Source of the DNA: JAOPZW01 sp963788935
GTDB taxonomy: Bacteria > Actinomycetota > Thermoleophilia > Solirubrobacterales > Solirubrobacteraceae
Reading direction: 5' to 3'
NCBI GenBank assembly: GCA_963788935.1
Contig: CAWBIM010000004.1
Span: 620,001-684,000 of the forward strand
DNA: 64,000 nt
In this document: positions 53,279 to 62,391 of the stretch, in pieces
How the letters are laid out: each line of letters starts with the position of its first letter
Position numbering within the stretch: the stretch's first letter is position 1
Notes under the pieces: generated by a model
What the model saw: only the letters and a program-made list of their open reading frames with translations
Databases searched by the model: none
Told to the model about the DNA's origin: nothing
Made by a program: the position numbers and the translations under genes

Positions 53279-56200
53279 CTAGCCGCGGCCCCCCGCCTTC
53301 GCGGCGCGCGCGGCGGCGACCTTCACCGTCCGCGCCGCCGCCGGCCCGAGCACCGTGCGGCTGCGCCCGGCGCGGACCTCGACCCGGTAGCGGCCCGCCG
53401 GCAGGTGCCGCAGCTTCGGCTCGGTGAGCCGGAAGCGGTAGCGCTTGGCCACCGGCGCCGGGCGGTACACGGTCGCCACGAGGCGGCCGCGCGCGGCCGC
53501 GGCGCGGGCCTTCGCCGTCCCGGCGGGCGCCCCGCCCGCGCGGAACACCCGGATCCGGACGACGCGCGCGCCCGCGGGCACGTTCGCCGTGACCGTGATC
53601 GGGCCACCGGCCGCCGTCACGGCCAGGCCGGAGACGCGCGCCGGAGCCCGCGTCGCCGCGCCGCCGGCCGCCGGCCCGCCGCCCGGGGCGGCGAGCAGCG
53701 TCGCGAGGCCGGGCACCGGGGCCACGGGCGCGACCGTCTGCCCGAGGCCGATGCCCTGGCCCGGGCCGCCGCCGGGAGCGGGACCGGTGCCCGCCGGCGC
53801 GACCGCCGACGACGCCGCCGACGTCACGCTCTCGGCCGTCCCGTTCGTGTCGGTGAAGGACACGACGACGCGCAGCCGCTGTCCGACCTGCGCCGCGCCC
53901 GGCGTGAACGAGGCGCCCGTCGCTCCGTTCACGTCGCTCCACGACCCGCCGTCCTCGGCCTGCCAGCGGAACGCGAACGGCACGCCGGCGAGGCCGTCGG
54001 CATCCGCGATGCCGCCCGTCAGCGCCGTGACCGCGACGCCCGCCTGCGGCGTCGGGTCGTTCAGCACCGGCGTGCCGGTCGCCGGGTCGTTGACGTTCGT
54101 CACCGGCTGCGTGGCGGCGGACGTCACGCTCTCGAGCACGCCGTCGCCGTCGTTGAACGTCGCCACGACGCGCAGCGCCGAGCCGACCTCGCCGTCACCG
54201 GGCGTGAACGTCGCGCCCGTCGCGACCGTCGTCCAGCCGCCGTCGCCCTCCTCGGCCTGCCAGGCGAAGGTGAGCGTCGCGCGGTTGACGCCGTTGGCGT
54301 CCGTGACCGCCTCGGAGGCCGTGAGGGTCTGGTTCTCCGCCGGGGTCGTGTCGCTGATCGAGACCGTCCCGCCGGCCGGCGCGTTGGCCGGGCCGCCGAG
54401 GACGACCACCTGGTCGGCGAACCGCAGGCGCTCGACGTGCTTGAGCGTGTCGATGCCGTCGGCCAGCGACCCGCGGGCGTGGGTGACGGTCATCTCCGTC
54501 GTGCTGAGCGGGCTCAGGTCGTAGTTCGCCCGCGGCTCGGTGAACACCGCGGTGTCCACGTCGTTGCCGGGCGCGGCCATCTCGATCCGGCGGAGGATCT
54601 GCAGCCGCGACGGGTCGAGGTCGCCGGCGAGCACCCGCGCCTGGACCTGCTTCATGCTGCTCACGGTCTCGGCCGTCCCCTCGACGCCGATGCGCACGTC
54701 GAGCCACGCGTCGCCGTCGATGAGGTCGTTGCCGCCGCGGCCCTCGACGAGGTCGCTGCCGGCGCCGCCGATGATGATGTTGCCGCCGGTGAACCGGGGC
54801 GCGCCGCCGATGAGGTCCGACAGCCCGCCGACCAGCTCGGGCCGGGTGAGCTCGTGGTCGCCGGCCATCTCCGCGGCGTCGGTGTCGTCGCCGCGCAGGA
54901 CGTCGCTCTTGTCCCACCCGGAGAGCCCTTCGACGTTGTCGAAGCGGTCGCGGATGTTGTCGAGGTCCGGCGGCAGCAGGCCGGTGAAGCGCATGTCGGC
55001 GTTCGCCGGCTGCGGGTCGCCGCGGTGGGTGACCCAGTCGAACCCGATCATGCCCTCGTTGCGCTCGATCCCGGGGCCGGTGACCATCACGTCGTCGCCG
55101 CCCTCGGAGTCGTAGTCGTCGTCGCCGCCGTCGCCGACGATGACGTCGTCGCCGGTCCGCCCCTCCTGGAACGGGTCGCCGTTCTCGCCCTGGAGCAGGT
55201 CGGCCTGGGCGCCGCCCTCGATCCAGTCGTCGCCCTCGTTGCCGAACACCGTGTCGGACGAGTCGCCCGCGATGACGAAGTCGTTGCCGCCACCGGCGAA
55301 CGTCTCCTTCGGATCGGCCCCGGCGACGACGAAGTCGTTGCCGAAGCCCGCGAGGATCAGGTCGAAGCCGCCGCCCGCGTTGATCGCGTCGTCGCCCTCG
55401 CCGCCCTTGATGTTGTCGTCGCCGAACAGGTCGGTGAGGATGTCGTCGCCCTCGCCGCCGTTGATGGCGTCGTTGCCGGCGCCGCCCTCGAGGCGGTCGT
55501 CGCCGCCGTCGCCCCAGAGGGTGTCGTCACCCTCGCTGGAGTGGATGCGGTTCGCGGCGTCGGTGCCGCCGAAGACGACGTGCTCCTCGCCGTTGAAGCG
55601 CAGCGTGCCGTCGGGCATCCGCTCCAGCAGCTCGGACTCGTCGTACGTCGTCGACGGGTCGTCATCGACACCGGGGCCGGCGCCGAGACGGTCGATCTCG
55701 AACGTGAAGTCCGGCCGGGAGAAGATGTCGAACGGCAGATGGGTCGTGTCCGTCGTGCGCATCACGAGCTCGGCGAACGAGTTCTCCTCGAGCTGGGTGA
55801 GGAAGTTCAGGCCCGCGTTGCGCGTGAGGTAGTAGAGCCGGTCGCCGTCCTGCAGCTTCTCGAGCTGCGTCTCGAAGACGAAGTTGAACGTCGAGCCGAG
55901 CAGGCCGCCGAACGGCATCTGCTTCTCGGCCAGGCCGCCGACCCAGAAGTCGACGTCCTCGAGGCCGGTGGCGCGGTTCGCCCAGTCGCCGGTCGAGTTG
56001 AGGAACGCCGCCGCGTCGGTGGGCCGGTCCGCGGCGTCGCGGTCGACGATCCGGGTGGCCGCCGCCCGCTTGGCCTTCAGCGTCGTCGCGCCCGTGACGT
56101 CCGGATGCGTGCCGTACGCCGCGACGAAGTTGACGAGCGACTCCGGGTGGCGGATGCCGAGCTCGAAGTCGTGCCAGCTCGAATACGGGCGCAGGGCGGA

Positions 56201-58223
56201 GTTGCCGGTCTCGGCGAAGAACGTCCGCCGGGCCGCGTTGAGCGACGGGACGCCGGTGTCACGCCCGCGGGCCATGTTGATCGTCGCGAGGTCGAGCGGG
56301 AGGCCGACGAGGTTGTTGCGCAGCGCGCCGGTCACGAACTCGTCGATCTCGTTGCCGCGCTGGCGGGTCATGCCGCGCACGATCTGGCCGGCCGCCTGAC
56401 GCGAGGACATCGCCCCGTTGTCGTCGTAGGCGAGCGGGTTGAGGAACGCGTCGATGAGGCCGATGTCGCGGTCGTTCGCCGGTCCGGTCGCCGAGGTGCG
56501 GGCCACGGTCTCCGCGCAGCATCGAGTGGCCGAAGCGGTACACGGTGTGCGCGAACTCGGCCACGATCGCCGGGTCGATCTCGCTGTGGTAGCCGGCGAA
56601 CAGGTTCACCTGCGGCTGGACCTTGCGGGCGAACTCCTCGAAGACGAGGTGCTGGTACTCCATCTCGGTGATGAAGCGCGCGGCCTGGAAGAGCCGCTCG
56701 CCGCTCCAGTCGCCGTTCGGCAGCTGCCAGTCGGCCGGGTCCGGTCCGCCGGGCTCCTCGATGAGGGCCTTGATCTCCCCGACGCGCAGGTTGTGCTCGG
56801 CGTGGAAGACGTGGTGGACCGCGGTGAGGCCGATGTTCTCGTTGCCGCGGCCGTCGCCGGTGACGAAGTGGCGGCCGAGCATCTCGTCGTCGTACGTGGT
56901 GCGGTCGCCGTCGTCCGCGGTCGTCGCCGGATCATCGTCGTCGGCCGTGAGCGGCTGGCCGGTCTCCGAGCTCACCGGGTTGGCGTGGTGGGCGATGTCG
57001 TCCAGGAACTGGTGGCCGGTGCCGACCGCCTGCGTCGCGTCGACAGCCGCGCCGCCGGCCGTGGCCGTGACGGTCGGCGGGTTGGCGCCGGTGCCGGTCA
57101 CGAGCTGCGGGAAGCCCGCCGGGCCGGGGATGAACCGGCCGTACGGATCGGTCAGGAGCAGCGGGACGTCGAGGAGGTCGAAGTCGTCGAGCTCGATCTT
57201 GAGGATGTCGCGCGCCTGGGCCTTGACCTCGCTCCAGTTGGCGATCCCCTCGCCGTCGGCGCCGTCGAGCAGGCGTCCGGTCGCCACCGGGCGGCCGCCG
57301 CGCAGCTCGTACTCGCGCAGGAAGACCTGGTGCGAGGGATGCGACGTATAGGTCTGGTTCTGGTCGACGAACGGGGTCGTCGTGTTCATGTGCTCGTGCC
57401 CGCCGCCCGGCGCGTTCTTGGCGCGGGTCAGCACCATGAAGCGCTGGTTGGGCGGCGGCGGGTTCTCCGGGTCGTCAGCGGTGTTCGGGTCGCCGTCCGG
57501 CCCGACGATCAGCGGGTCGTCGGCCTTGAGCGGGACGACGACCGTGCCGCCGCCCTTGGTCGTGAGGTCGAGGCCGTGGTCGAAGAACTGCCCGAAGAGC
57601 GTGAACCACGAGTTGAACGGCGCGGACAGCCCGACGTCGGGCGCGACGTTCGGGATGACGAGGTCGTCGTCATCGCGCTCGGGGGCCTCGCCCGCGGCGA
57701 CGACCGCCGCCGGGTTGGCGTTGCTCTGGTCGACGATCAGATTCGAGATCGTGCGCGGCCGCGAGTCGAAGACGAAGCCGCTCGTGGAGTTGTAGTCCTG
57801 GTTCGAAGGCGGCGCGGGGCCGGGTCCGTCGATGTCGCCGGGCTCACCGTCGCGGAACAGCGGCGCGACGAGCCGCGGGAAGATCCGGTCGGCCATCCCG
57901 AACTCCTCCTGGCCCGGGATCAGGTTGTTGAACTTCCCGTTGACCGTGCGCAGCCCGTAGGGCAGCAGCGGGCTCGGGACCTGGTTCGGGCCGGTGCCGA
58001 GCAGCTCGCCGCCGCCGGCGTGGGCCTCGGCGCGGCGGATCTGCTCGAGGATGAACTGCAGGTCGTCCCCGTTCGGCGTGACCGCCCCCGCGGTCTCGGT
58101 CCCGCCGTCCATCGCTACGGCGCACAGGGCCGCCCCCAGCGCCAGCTTCATCGCGCGGCGGGCTCGTCGCCCGGTCTCGCGCCATGGTGAAACACCCGGC
58201 CGTCCCGGCCGCCGCATTCCCAT
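53279..58223 (-). CDS. Giant secreted haem peroxidase with RTX calcium-binding repeats, one apparent frameshift
   Basis: About 1,650 residues. The N-terminus has twin arginines and a hydrophobic stretch (GRRARRAMKLALGAALCAVA), a possible Tat signal; a later start at 58151 (MKLALG) would leave a Sec-like signal. The animal-type haem peroxidase domain has the distal His in FGQFFDHGLDL, VHHVFHAEHNLRV, the proximal His in YRFGHSMLR and MARGRDTGVPSLN. The frame breaks near 56511-56517, restored by +1. At about 1000 of the remaining reading, GGAGNDAINGGEGDD and similar nonapeptide repeats bind calcium, then two immunoglobulin-like domains follow. A strong terminator closes the gene. Confidence 0.87.
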
Positions 58224-58398
58224 GAACAGCTGCAACCCCCTTGTGGTGAAACCCTGCGACTCATGGTGGGTGTCAGCCCGCGGACACGAGTAGAGGGGGT
58301 CCGGCACGGGGTGATGCAGGCGCTCGCGAGCGGCCGCGAGCGTCCGCACGCGCCACGAGGCAGGCCCCGCAGCGCATGAAGATCTGATGAAGACGGCG

Positions 58399-58435
58399 CG
58401 GCGGCCGGCCGCGGAGGAGACGCGGCCGGCCGCCG
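58399..58435. terminator. 15-bp perfect hairpin after the exporter gene
   Basis: CGGCGGCCGGCCGCG (58399-58413) and CGCGGCCGGCCGCCG (58421-58435) form a perfect 15-bp stem with a 7-base loop, ten bases past the exporter stop at 58445. There is no T-tract. It probably stops transcription before the peroxidase promoter region (58224-58398), in which I see no further site. Confidence 0.6.
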
Positions 58436-58444
58436 GCGAGTGGG

Positions 58445-59906
58445 TCAGGCGGCCTCGAGTACCACCTCGGCCGCTTCGACCGGCGCGGCCTCGACGGCCG
58501 GCGCGGTCGTCGCGATGTCGCGCCCGCGGACCACGAAGAGCGCGACGAGGATCCCGACGACGCCCACGGCGGCGCCCGCGGTGAAGGCGGCCTGGAAGCC
58601 GTCGGTCAGCGCGGTCGCGCGCTGCGCGCCCGACGGCGATCTTGTCGCCGGTCGCCGAGGTCGCGATCGCCGACAGCGCCGCGATGCCGAGCGCGCCGCC
58701 CACCTGCTGGGAGGTGTTGATCAGGCCCGAGGCGAGCCCGGCCTCCGCCGGCTTGACCCCCGCGAGCGCCGCGATCGAGATCGGCACGAACGAGAAGCCC
58801 ATCCCGACGGCGATCACGAGGAACCCGGGCAGGAGGTCGGTGACGTACGAGCCGCCCGGCGAGACCTGCGTGAAGTACGCCACGCCGGCGGTGAGGAACG
58901 TCATACCGACCACGAGGACCGGCTTGACGCCGACGCGCGTGACGAGCTGCGCCGCCACCGCCGACCAGACGATCGCGGTGCCGGCCACCGCGAGGTACGC
59001 GAACCCGGTCTTCAGCGGCGAGTACCCCAGCACCTGCTGCATGTAGAGGGTGAGCATGAGGAACATCGAGAACAGCACCGTGCCGAGGATCAGGCCGGCG
59101 ACGTTCGCACCCACGAGCGTGCGCAGGCGGAAGATCGACAGCGGCATGATCGGGTCGCTCGTGCGCGCCTCCCACGCCACGAACCCGACCAGCAGCGCCG
59201 CCGCGGCGGCGAAGAAGCCGACCGTCTCGGCCGAGCCCCAGCCGTACTGGTTGGCCTGCGTGATCGCGTAGACGAGCGTCACGAGGCCGCCGGTCACGAG
59301 CGCGGCGCCCGGCAGGTCGAAGCTGCGCGCCGACGCGTCGTGGCTCTCTTCGAGCAGCACCGGGGTCAGGAGGAAGGCGACGACGCCGACCGGGACGTTG
59401 ACGTAGAAGATCCACTCCCAGCTGAGCAGGTCGGTGAGGACGCCGCCGAGCAGCACGCCGGCGACGGCGCCGAACGCGCCGACGGCGCCCCAGGCGCCCA
59501 GCGCGGTGTTGCGCTCGGGCCCCTCGGCGAACCGCGTCGTCAGGATCGAGAGGGCGGCGGGGGAGATGATCGCCGCGCCGAGGCCCTGGAGCGCGCGCGA
59601 GACGATCAGCGAGGCTTCGCTCCAGGCGAACCCGGACAGCAGCGACGCGACGGTGAAGACGACGATGCCCACGAGGAACACGCGCCGTCGGCCGAGGAGG
59701 TCGGCGGCGCGGCCGCCGAGGAGCAGGAAGCCGCCGAAGAAGAGCGCATAGGCGCTGATGACCCACTGCAGGTTCTCCTGCGAGAAGCCGAGGTCGGTCT
59801 GGATCGACGGCAGGGCGACGTTCACCACCGCGATGTCGAGCACGACCATGAACTGGACGGTGCAGAGGAGGGCGAGGGCGTACCACTTGTGGCGGGCTGC
59901 GTTCAC
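58445..59906 (-). CDS. DHA2-type MFS exporter controlled with HxlR regulator, one apparent frameshift
   Basis: An exporter of about 487 residues with 14 helices. Helix 1 is YALALLCTVQFMVVLDIAVV and motif A is GRAADLLGRRRVFLVG; LGGVLTDLLSWEWIFYVNVP is the helix-5 motif. The GTG at 59906 follows AGAGAGC. The frame breaks near 58628-58634 after DKIAV; the +1 frame gives GAQRATALTDGFQAAFTAG and a last helix, ending EAAEVVLEAA. A -10 box TATAGT (59945-59950 complement) with a -35 near 59966 precedes it. It is divergent from an HxlR regulator, probably its repressor. Confidence 0.9.
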
Positions 59907-59944
59907 GACAGCTCTCTTTCGTATCGTCAGCACGAGCTTGCGGA

Positions 59945-59996
59945 ACTATACGCCGGACTTCTAATTTGCAAGTACGGCCTTCCACACTTGAAGTAC
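59945..59996. promoter_or_regulatory. Exporter promoter overlapped by repeated TTG(C/A)AAGTAC-like sites
   Basis: TTGCAAGTAC (59966-59975) and TTGAAGTAC (59988-59996) form a direct repeat about 22 bases apart; ACTTGAAGT (59986-59994) is also a palindrome. On the minus strand TTGCAA can be the -35 and TATAGT (59945-59950) the -10 box of the exporter. A regulator bound here, most likely the HxlR protein, would block it. Confidence 0.55.
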
Positions 59997-60015
59997 AGGC
60001 GCTAAGCTGCTGGAC

Positions 60016-60747
60016 ATGGCCAAGCGCTACGACCAGTTCTGTCCGATCGCCCACGGGCTCTCGATGGTCGGCGAGCGCTGGGCGCTGCTCGTCGTGCGCG
60101 AGCTGCTCAAGGGCCCGCGCCGGTACACCGACCTCGTCGCCGGGCTGCCGGGGATCGGGACGAACGTCCTCGCCACCCGTCTGCGCGAGCTCGAGGCCGG
60201 CGGCGTCGTCCACAAGCGCCGGCTCCCGCCGCCGGCCGCCTCGACCGTGTACGAGCTCACCCCGTACGGCGAGGGGCTCGAGGAGGCCGTCCACGCGATC
60301 GCCCGCTGGGGCGCCCGCTCGCTCGGGCCGCCGCCGGAGGGCGAGGCCCTGAACCCCGAGTGGGGCCTCGACGCGTTCCCGGCGCTCCTGTACCCCGAGC
60401 GCGCCCGCGGCGTGACCGAGACGACGGTCATCGTCGTCGACGACACCGCGTTCACCGTCCGCCTCGACGACGGCCACCTGACGGTCGAGATCGGCGAGGC
60501 GGCCGACGACGCCGACCTCGTCGCCCGCACGGACCTCGCGACGATGTTCGAGCTGGCCTCGGGCGACCTGCACCCGACCGACGCGGTCGCGGACGGCCGG
60601 GTCGAGCTCGAGACCGGGGACACCGCCTCCTTGACCCGCTTCTTCCACGTCTTCAGCTTCGCCCCGCGCCTCGGCGCCCGGCCGGCGGACGACGAGTCCC
60701 GGCTCGGCCCGCGGGTCCGCGTCGAGGCGGTCATACCAGCCGCTTAA
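60016..60747 (+). CDS. HxlR-family regulator with C-terminal sterol-carrier-like domain
   Basis: A 243-residue regulator. The HxlR winged helix (about 8-100) has the conserved redox Cys9 in FCPIAHGLSMVGERWALLVV (in pieces), RRYTDLVAGLPGIGTNVLATRL and YELTPYGEGLEEA. Residues about 130-235 resemble an SCP2-like domain (FTVRLDDGHLTVEIGEAADDAD), which may bind a hydrophobic ligand. Such regulators sense electrophiles through the Cys and repress neighbouring genes. It is divergent from an exporter over 109 bases with likely operator sites. Confidence 0.92.
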   Translation: MAKRYDQFCPIAHGLSMVGERWALLVVRELLKGPRRYTDLVAGLPGIGTNVLATRLRELEAGGVVHKRRLPPPAASTVYELTPYGEGLEEAVHAIARWGARSLGPPPEGEALNPEWGLDAFPALLYPERARGVTETTVIVVDDTAFTVRLDDGHLTVEIGEAADDADLVARTDLATMFELASGDLHPTDAVADGRVELETGDTASLTRFFHVFSFAPRLGARPADDESRLGPRVRVEAVIPAA

Positions 60748-60791
60748 GGCCGCTTCACCCGCGCTTCACGATCCGGTCCTACGCTCGCGGC

Positions 60792-60965
60792 GTGTCGCTG
60801 TTCCGTGATCCCGGCCGGTGCCCCGGATGTGGTGAGCGTGTCACGCCGTACGCGGCGGGGTGCGCGATCTGCGGCGCCGATCTCGACCCGCGGCGCTGGC
60901 AGCCGCGGCCCTCGCCGGTCCGCCGGCTCCTCGGCGGCTTGCGCCCGCCGCGCTCGTCGCGTTAG
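60792..60965 (+). CDS. Small zinc-ribbon protein
   Basis: A 57-residue protein with two Cys-x-x-Cys pairs, CPGCGERVT and CAICGADLD, which would bind one zinc, then a basic tail rich in Arg and Pro. The GTG start at 60792 is the only reasonable one. It fits between the HxlR gene and the SDR gene, all on the plus strand. Function unknown; too short to be certain, but the paired cysteines make coding likely. Confidence 0.65.
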   Translation: MSLFRDPGRCPGCGERVTPYAAGCAICGADLDPRRWQPRPSPVRRLLGGLRPPRSSR

Positions 60966-60974
60966 CTGCGGCGG

Positions 60975-61682
60975 GTGACATCGGACGAACTGCCCGTCGC
61001 CGTCGTGACGGGCGCCAACCGCGGCATCGGCCGCGAGGTCGTCCGCGCCCTCGCGGGCGCGGGCTTCCGCGTCGTGCTCGGCTCCCGCGACGCCGGCCGG
61101 GGCGAGGAGGCGGCGGCGGCGCTCGGCGGTGCGGACGCGGGGGTCGTCGCGTGCGCCCTCGACGTCGCCGACGACGCGAGCGTCACCGCCGCGGCGGCGT
61201 GGGTGGCCGACGCGCTCGGGCGCTGCGACGCGCTCGTCAACAACGCCGCGATCGACTACGACACCGACGCCCGCGCGACGACCGCCGACCTCGACCGCGT
61301 CCACGCCGCGCTCGAGACCAACCTCTTCGGCGCGTGGCGGACGACGCTCGCGTTCCTGCCGCTGCTGCGCCGCAGCCCGCACCCGCGGGTCGTGAACGTG
61401 TCGAGCGGGAGCGGGTCGCTGGCCGACATGGGCGCGGGGACGCCGGCGTACAGCGTCTCGAAGGCGTCGCTGAACGCGCTCACCCGGATCCTCGCCGCCG
61501 AACTGCGCTCCGACGGGGTCCTCGTCAACGCGGTGTGCCCGGGATGGGTCGCGACGGACATGGGCGGCGCCGGCGGCCGGCCGGTCGCCGACGGCGCCGC
61601 GAGCGTGACGTGGGCCGTGCTGCTCGACGACGACGGGCCGACCGGGGGCTTCTTCCGCGACGGGCGGCCGGTCGCGTGGTGA
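60975..61682 (+). CDS. Short-chain dehydrogenase/reductase
   Basis: A 235-residue SDR with VVTGANRGIGREVV, NNAA in ALVNNAAIDY, Ser in VVNVSSGSGS and YSVSK as the catalytic YxxxK. NADP preference is suggested by the Arg in LGSRDAGRG. Best similarity by motif is to carbonyl-reductase-like SDRs with a short C-terminus (GGFFRDGRPVAW). The GTG at 60975 is ten bases after the zinc-ribbon gene. Confidence 0.9.
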   Translation: MTSDELPVAVVTGANRGIGREVVRALAGAGFRVVLGSRDAGRGEEAAAALGGADAGVVACALDVADDASVTAAAAWVADALGRCDALVNNAAIDYDTDARATTADLDRVHAALETNLFGAWRTTLAFLPLLRRSPHPRVVNVSSGSGSLADMGAGTPAYSVSKASLNALTRILAAELRSDGVLVNAVCPGWVATDMGGAGGRPVADGAASVTWAVLLDDDGPTGGFFRDGRPVAW

Positions 61683-61696
61683 GCGTGTCGGAGTTC

Positions 61697-61752
61697 TGAA
61701 GTCCTGACTTGACATCTCGGCGCGAGACACCGACCCTGAAGTCATGGCTTCA
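61697..61752. promoter_or_regulatory. Two direct copies of a TGAAGTC-TG-CTT site at the ArsR-like gene
   Basis: TGAAGTCCTGACTT (61697-61710) and TGAAGTCATGGCTT (61737-61750) match at 12 of 14 places and are 40 bases apart, about four helical turns. Each is partly palindromic (AAGTC-CT-GACTT; TGAAG-N6-CTTCA). TTGACA at 61709-61714 could be a -35 box. The second copy contains the probable ATG at 61744. Confidence 0.5.
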
Positions 61753-62251
61753 GATCGGCCTCGTCACGCCGCGATGCCGCCGGAGACGCCGCGGCGGGGA
61801 CGACCTCCCGCCGCGCGCGGTCGTGGGCGCCGAGGCGCTCGCCGCCCTCGCCGTGCCCGCGCGCCTCGCGCTGCTCAACCACCTCCTCGTCGCCGGGCCG
61901 CGGACGGCGAGCGAGTGCGCGCCGGTCGTGGGGGAGAGCGCCTCGAACTGCTCGTGGCACCTGCGGGCGCTCGAGAAGGCCGGGCTCGTCGCGCGCGCGC
62001 CGCGGACCGCCGGCGGCGACGCGCGGACGCGGCCGTGGCAGGCGACCGCGGTCGGGTTCCGCGTCGGCGACGAGGCCCCGACGCCGGCCGAGCGGGTCGC
62101 GCGCACGGTGCTCTCCGGGCTGATCGCCGACCACGCCGACGACCTCTACCGCCGCTACCTCGCCGGGCAGGACGCCGTGCCGGAGCACTGGCGCGAGGCG
62201 GCGGGCGACAGCGGCTACGGCCTGCGCATCACGGCGGACGAGCTGCGATGA
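61744..62251 (+). CDS. ArsR-like winged-helix regulator, one apparent frameshift
   Basis: About 170 residues. The winged helix is RAVVGAEALAALAVPARLAL, HLLVAGPRTASECAPVVG and SASNCSWHLRALEKAGLVAR, the helical pattern of ArsR/HTH_20 regulators. The natural start is ATG 61744 (MASDRPRHAAMPPETP), which needs a +1 shift near 61790-61800 to reach the conserved part; the alternative, TTG 61709 in frame, would place the start in an operator-like repeat. The C-terminal part (VARTVLSGLIADHADDLYRRYL) is family-typical. Two small downstream genes overlap in an operon. Confidence 0.8.
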
Positions 62252-62391
62252 CGCTCCTCGAGCGCCTCGACGCGCTGATCCGGCCGTACGTCGCCCCGAT
62301 CCGCAGCGACGCGCCCGAGGACGCCGAGATCGTCCACGTCACGCTGCGCGCGTTCCTCGACCCGCACCTCCACCCGGCGCTCGCGCCGTGA
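62248..62391 (+). CDS. Small coupled protein
   Basis: A 47-residue protein (MTLLERLDALIRPYVAPI and IVHVTLRAFLDPHLHPALAP) overlapping the regulator stop by four bases (ATGA) and the exporter start by four (GTGA). The double coupling makes translation likely. I know no family; a helical regulator or antitoxin-like role is not supported by anything seen. Confidence 0.5.
   Translation: MTLLERLDALIRPYVAPIRSDAPEDAEIVHVTLRAFLDPHLHPALAP

Noticed and set aside
10976..58634. Programmed +1 frameshifting as a general feature of this genome.
   Set aside because: No common slippery codon, stop codon or downstream structure is seen at the break sites, and the genes affected are unrelated. A two-base loss in CG runs explains all sites more simply.
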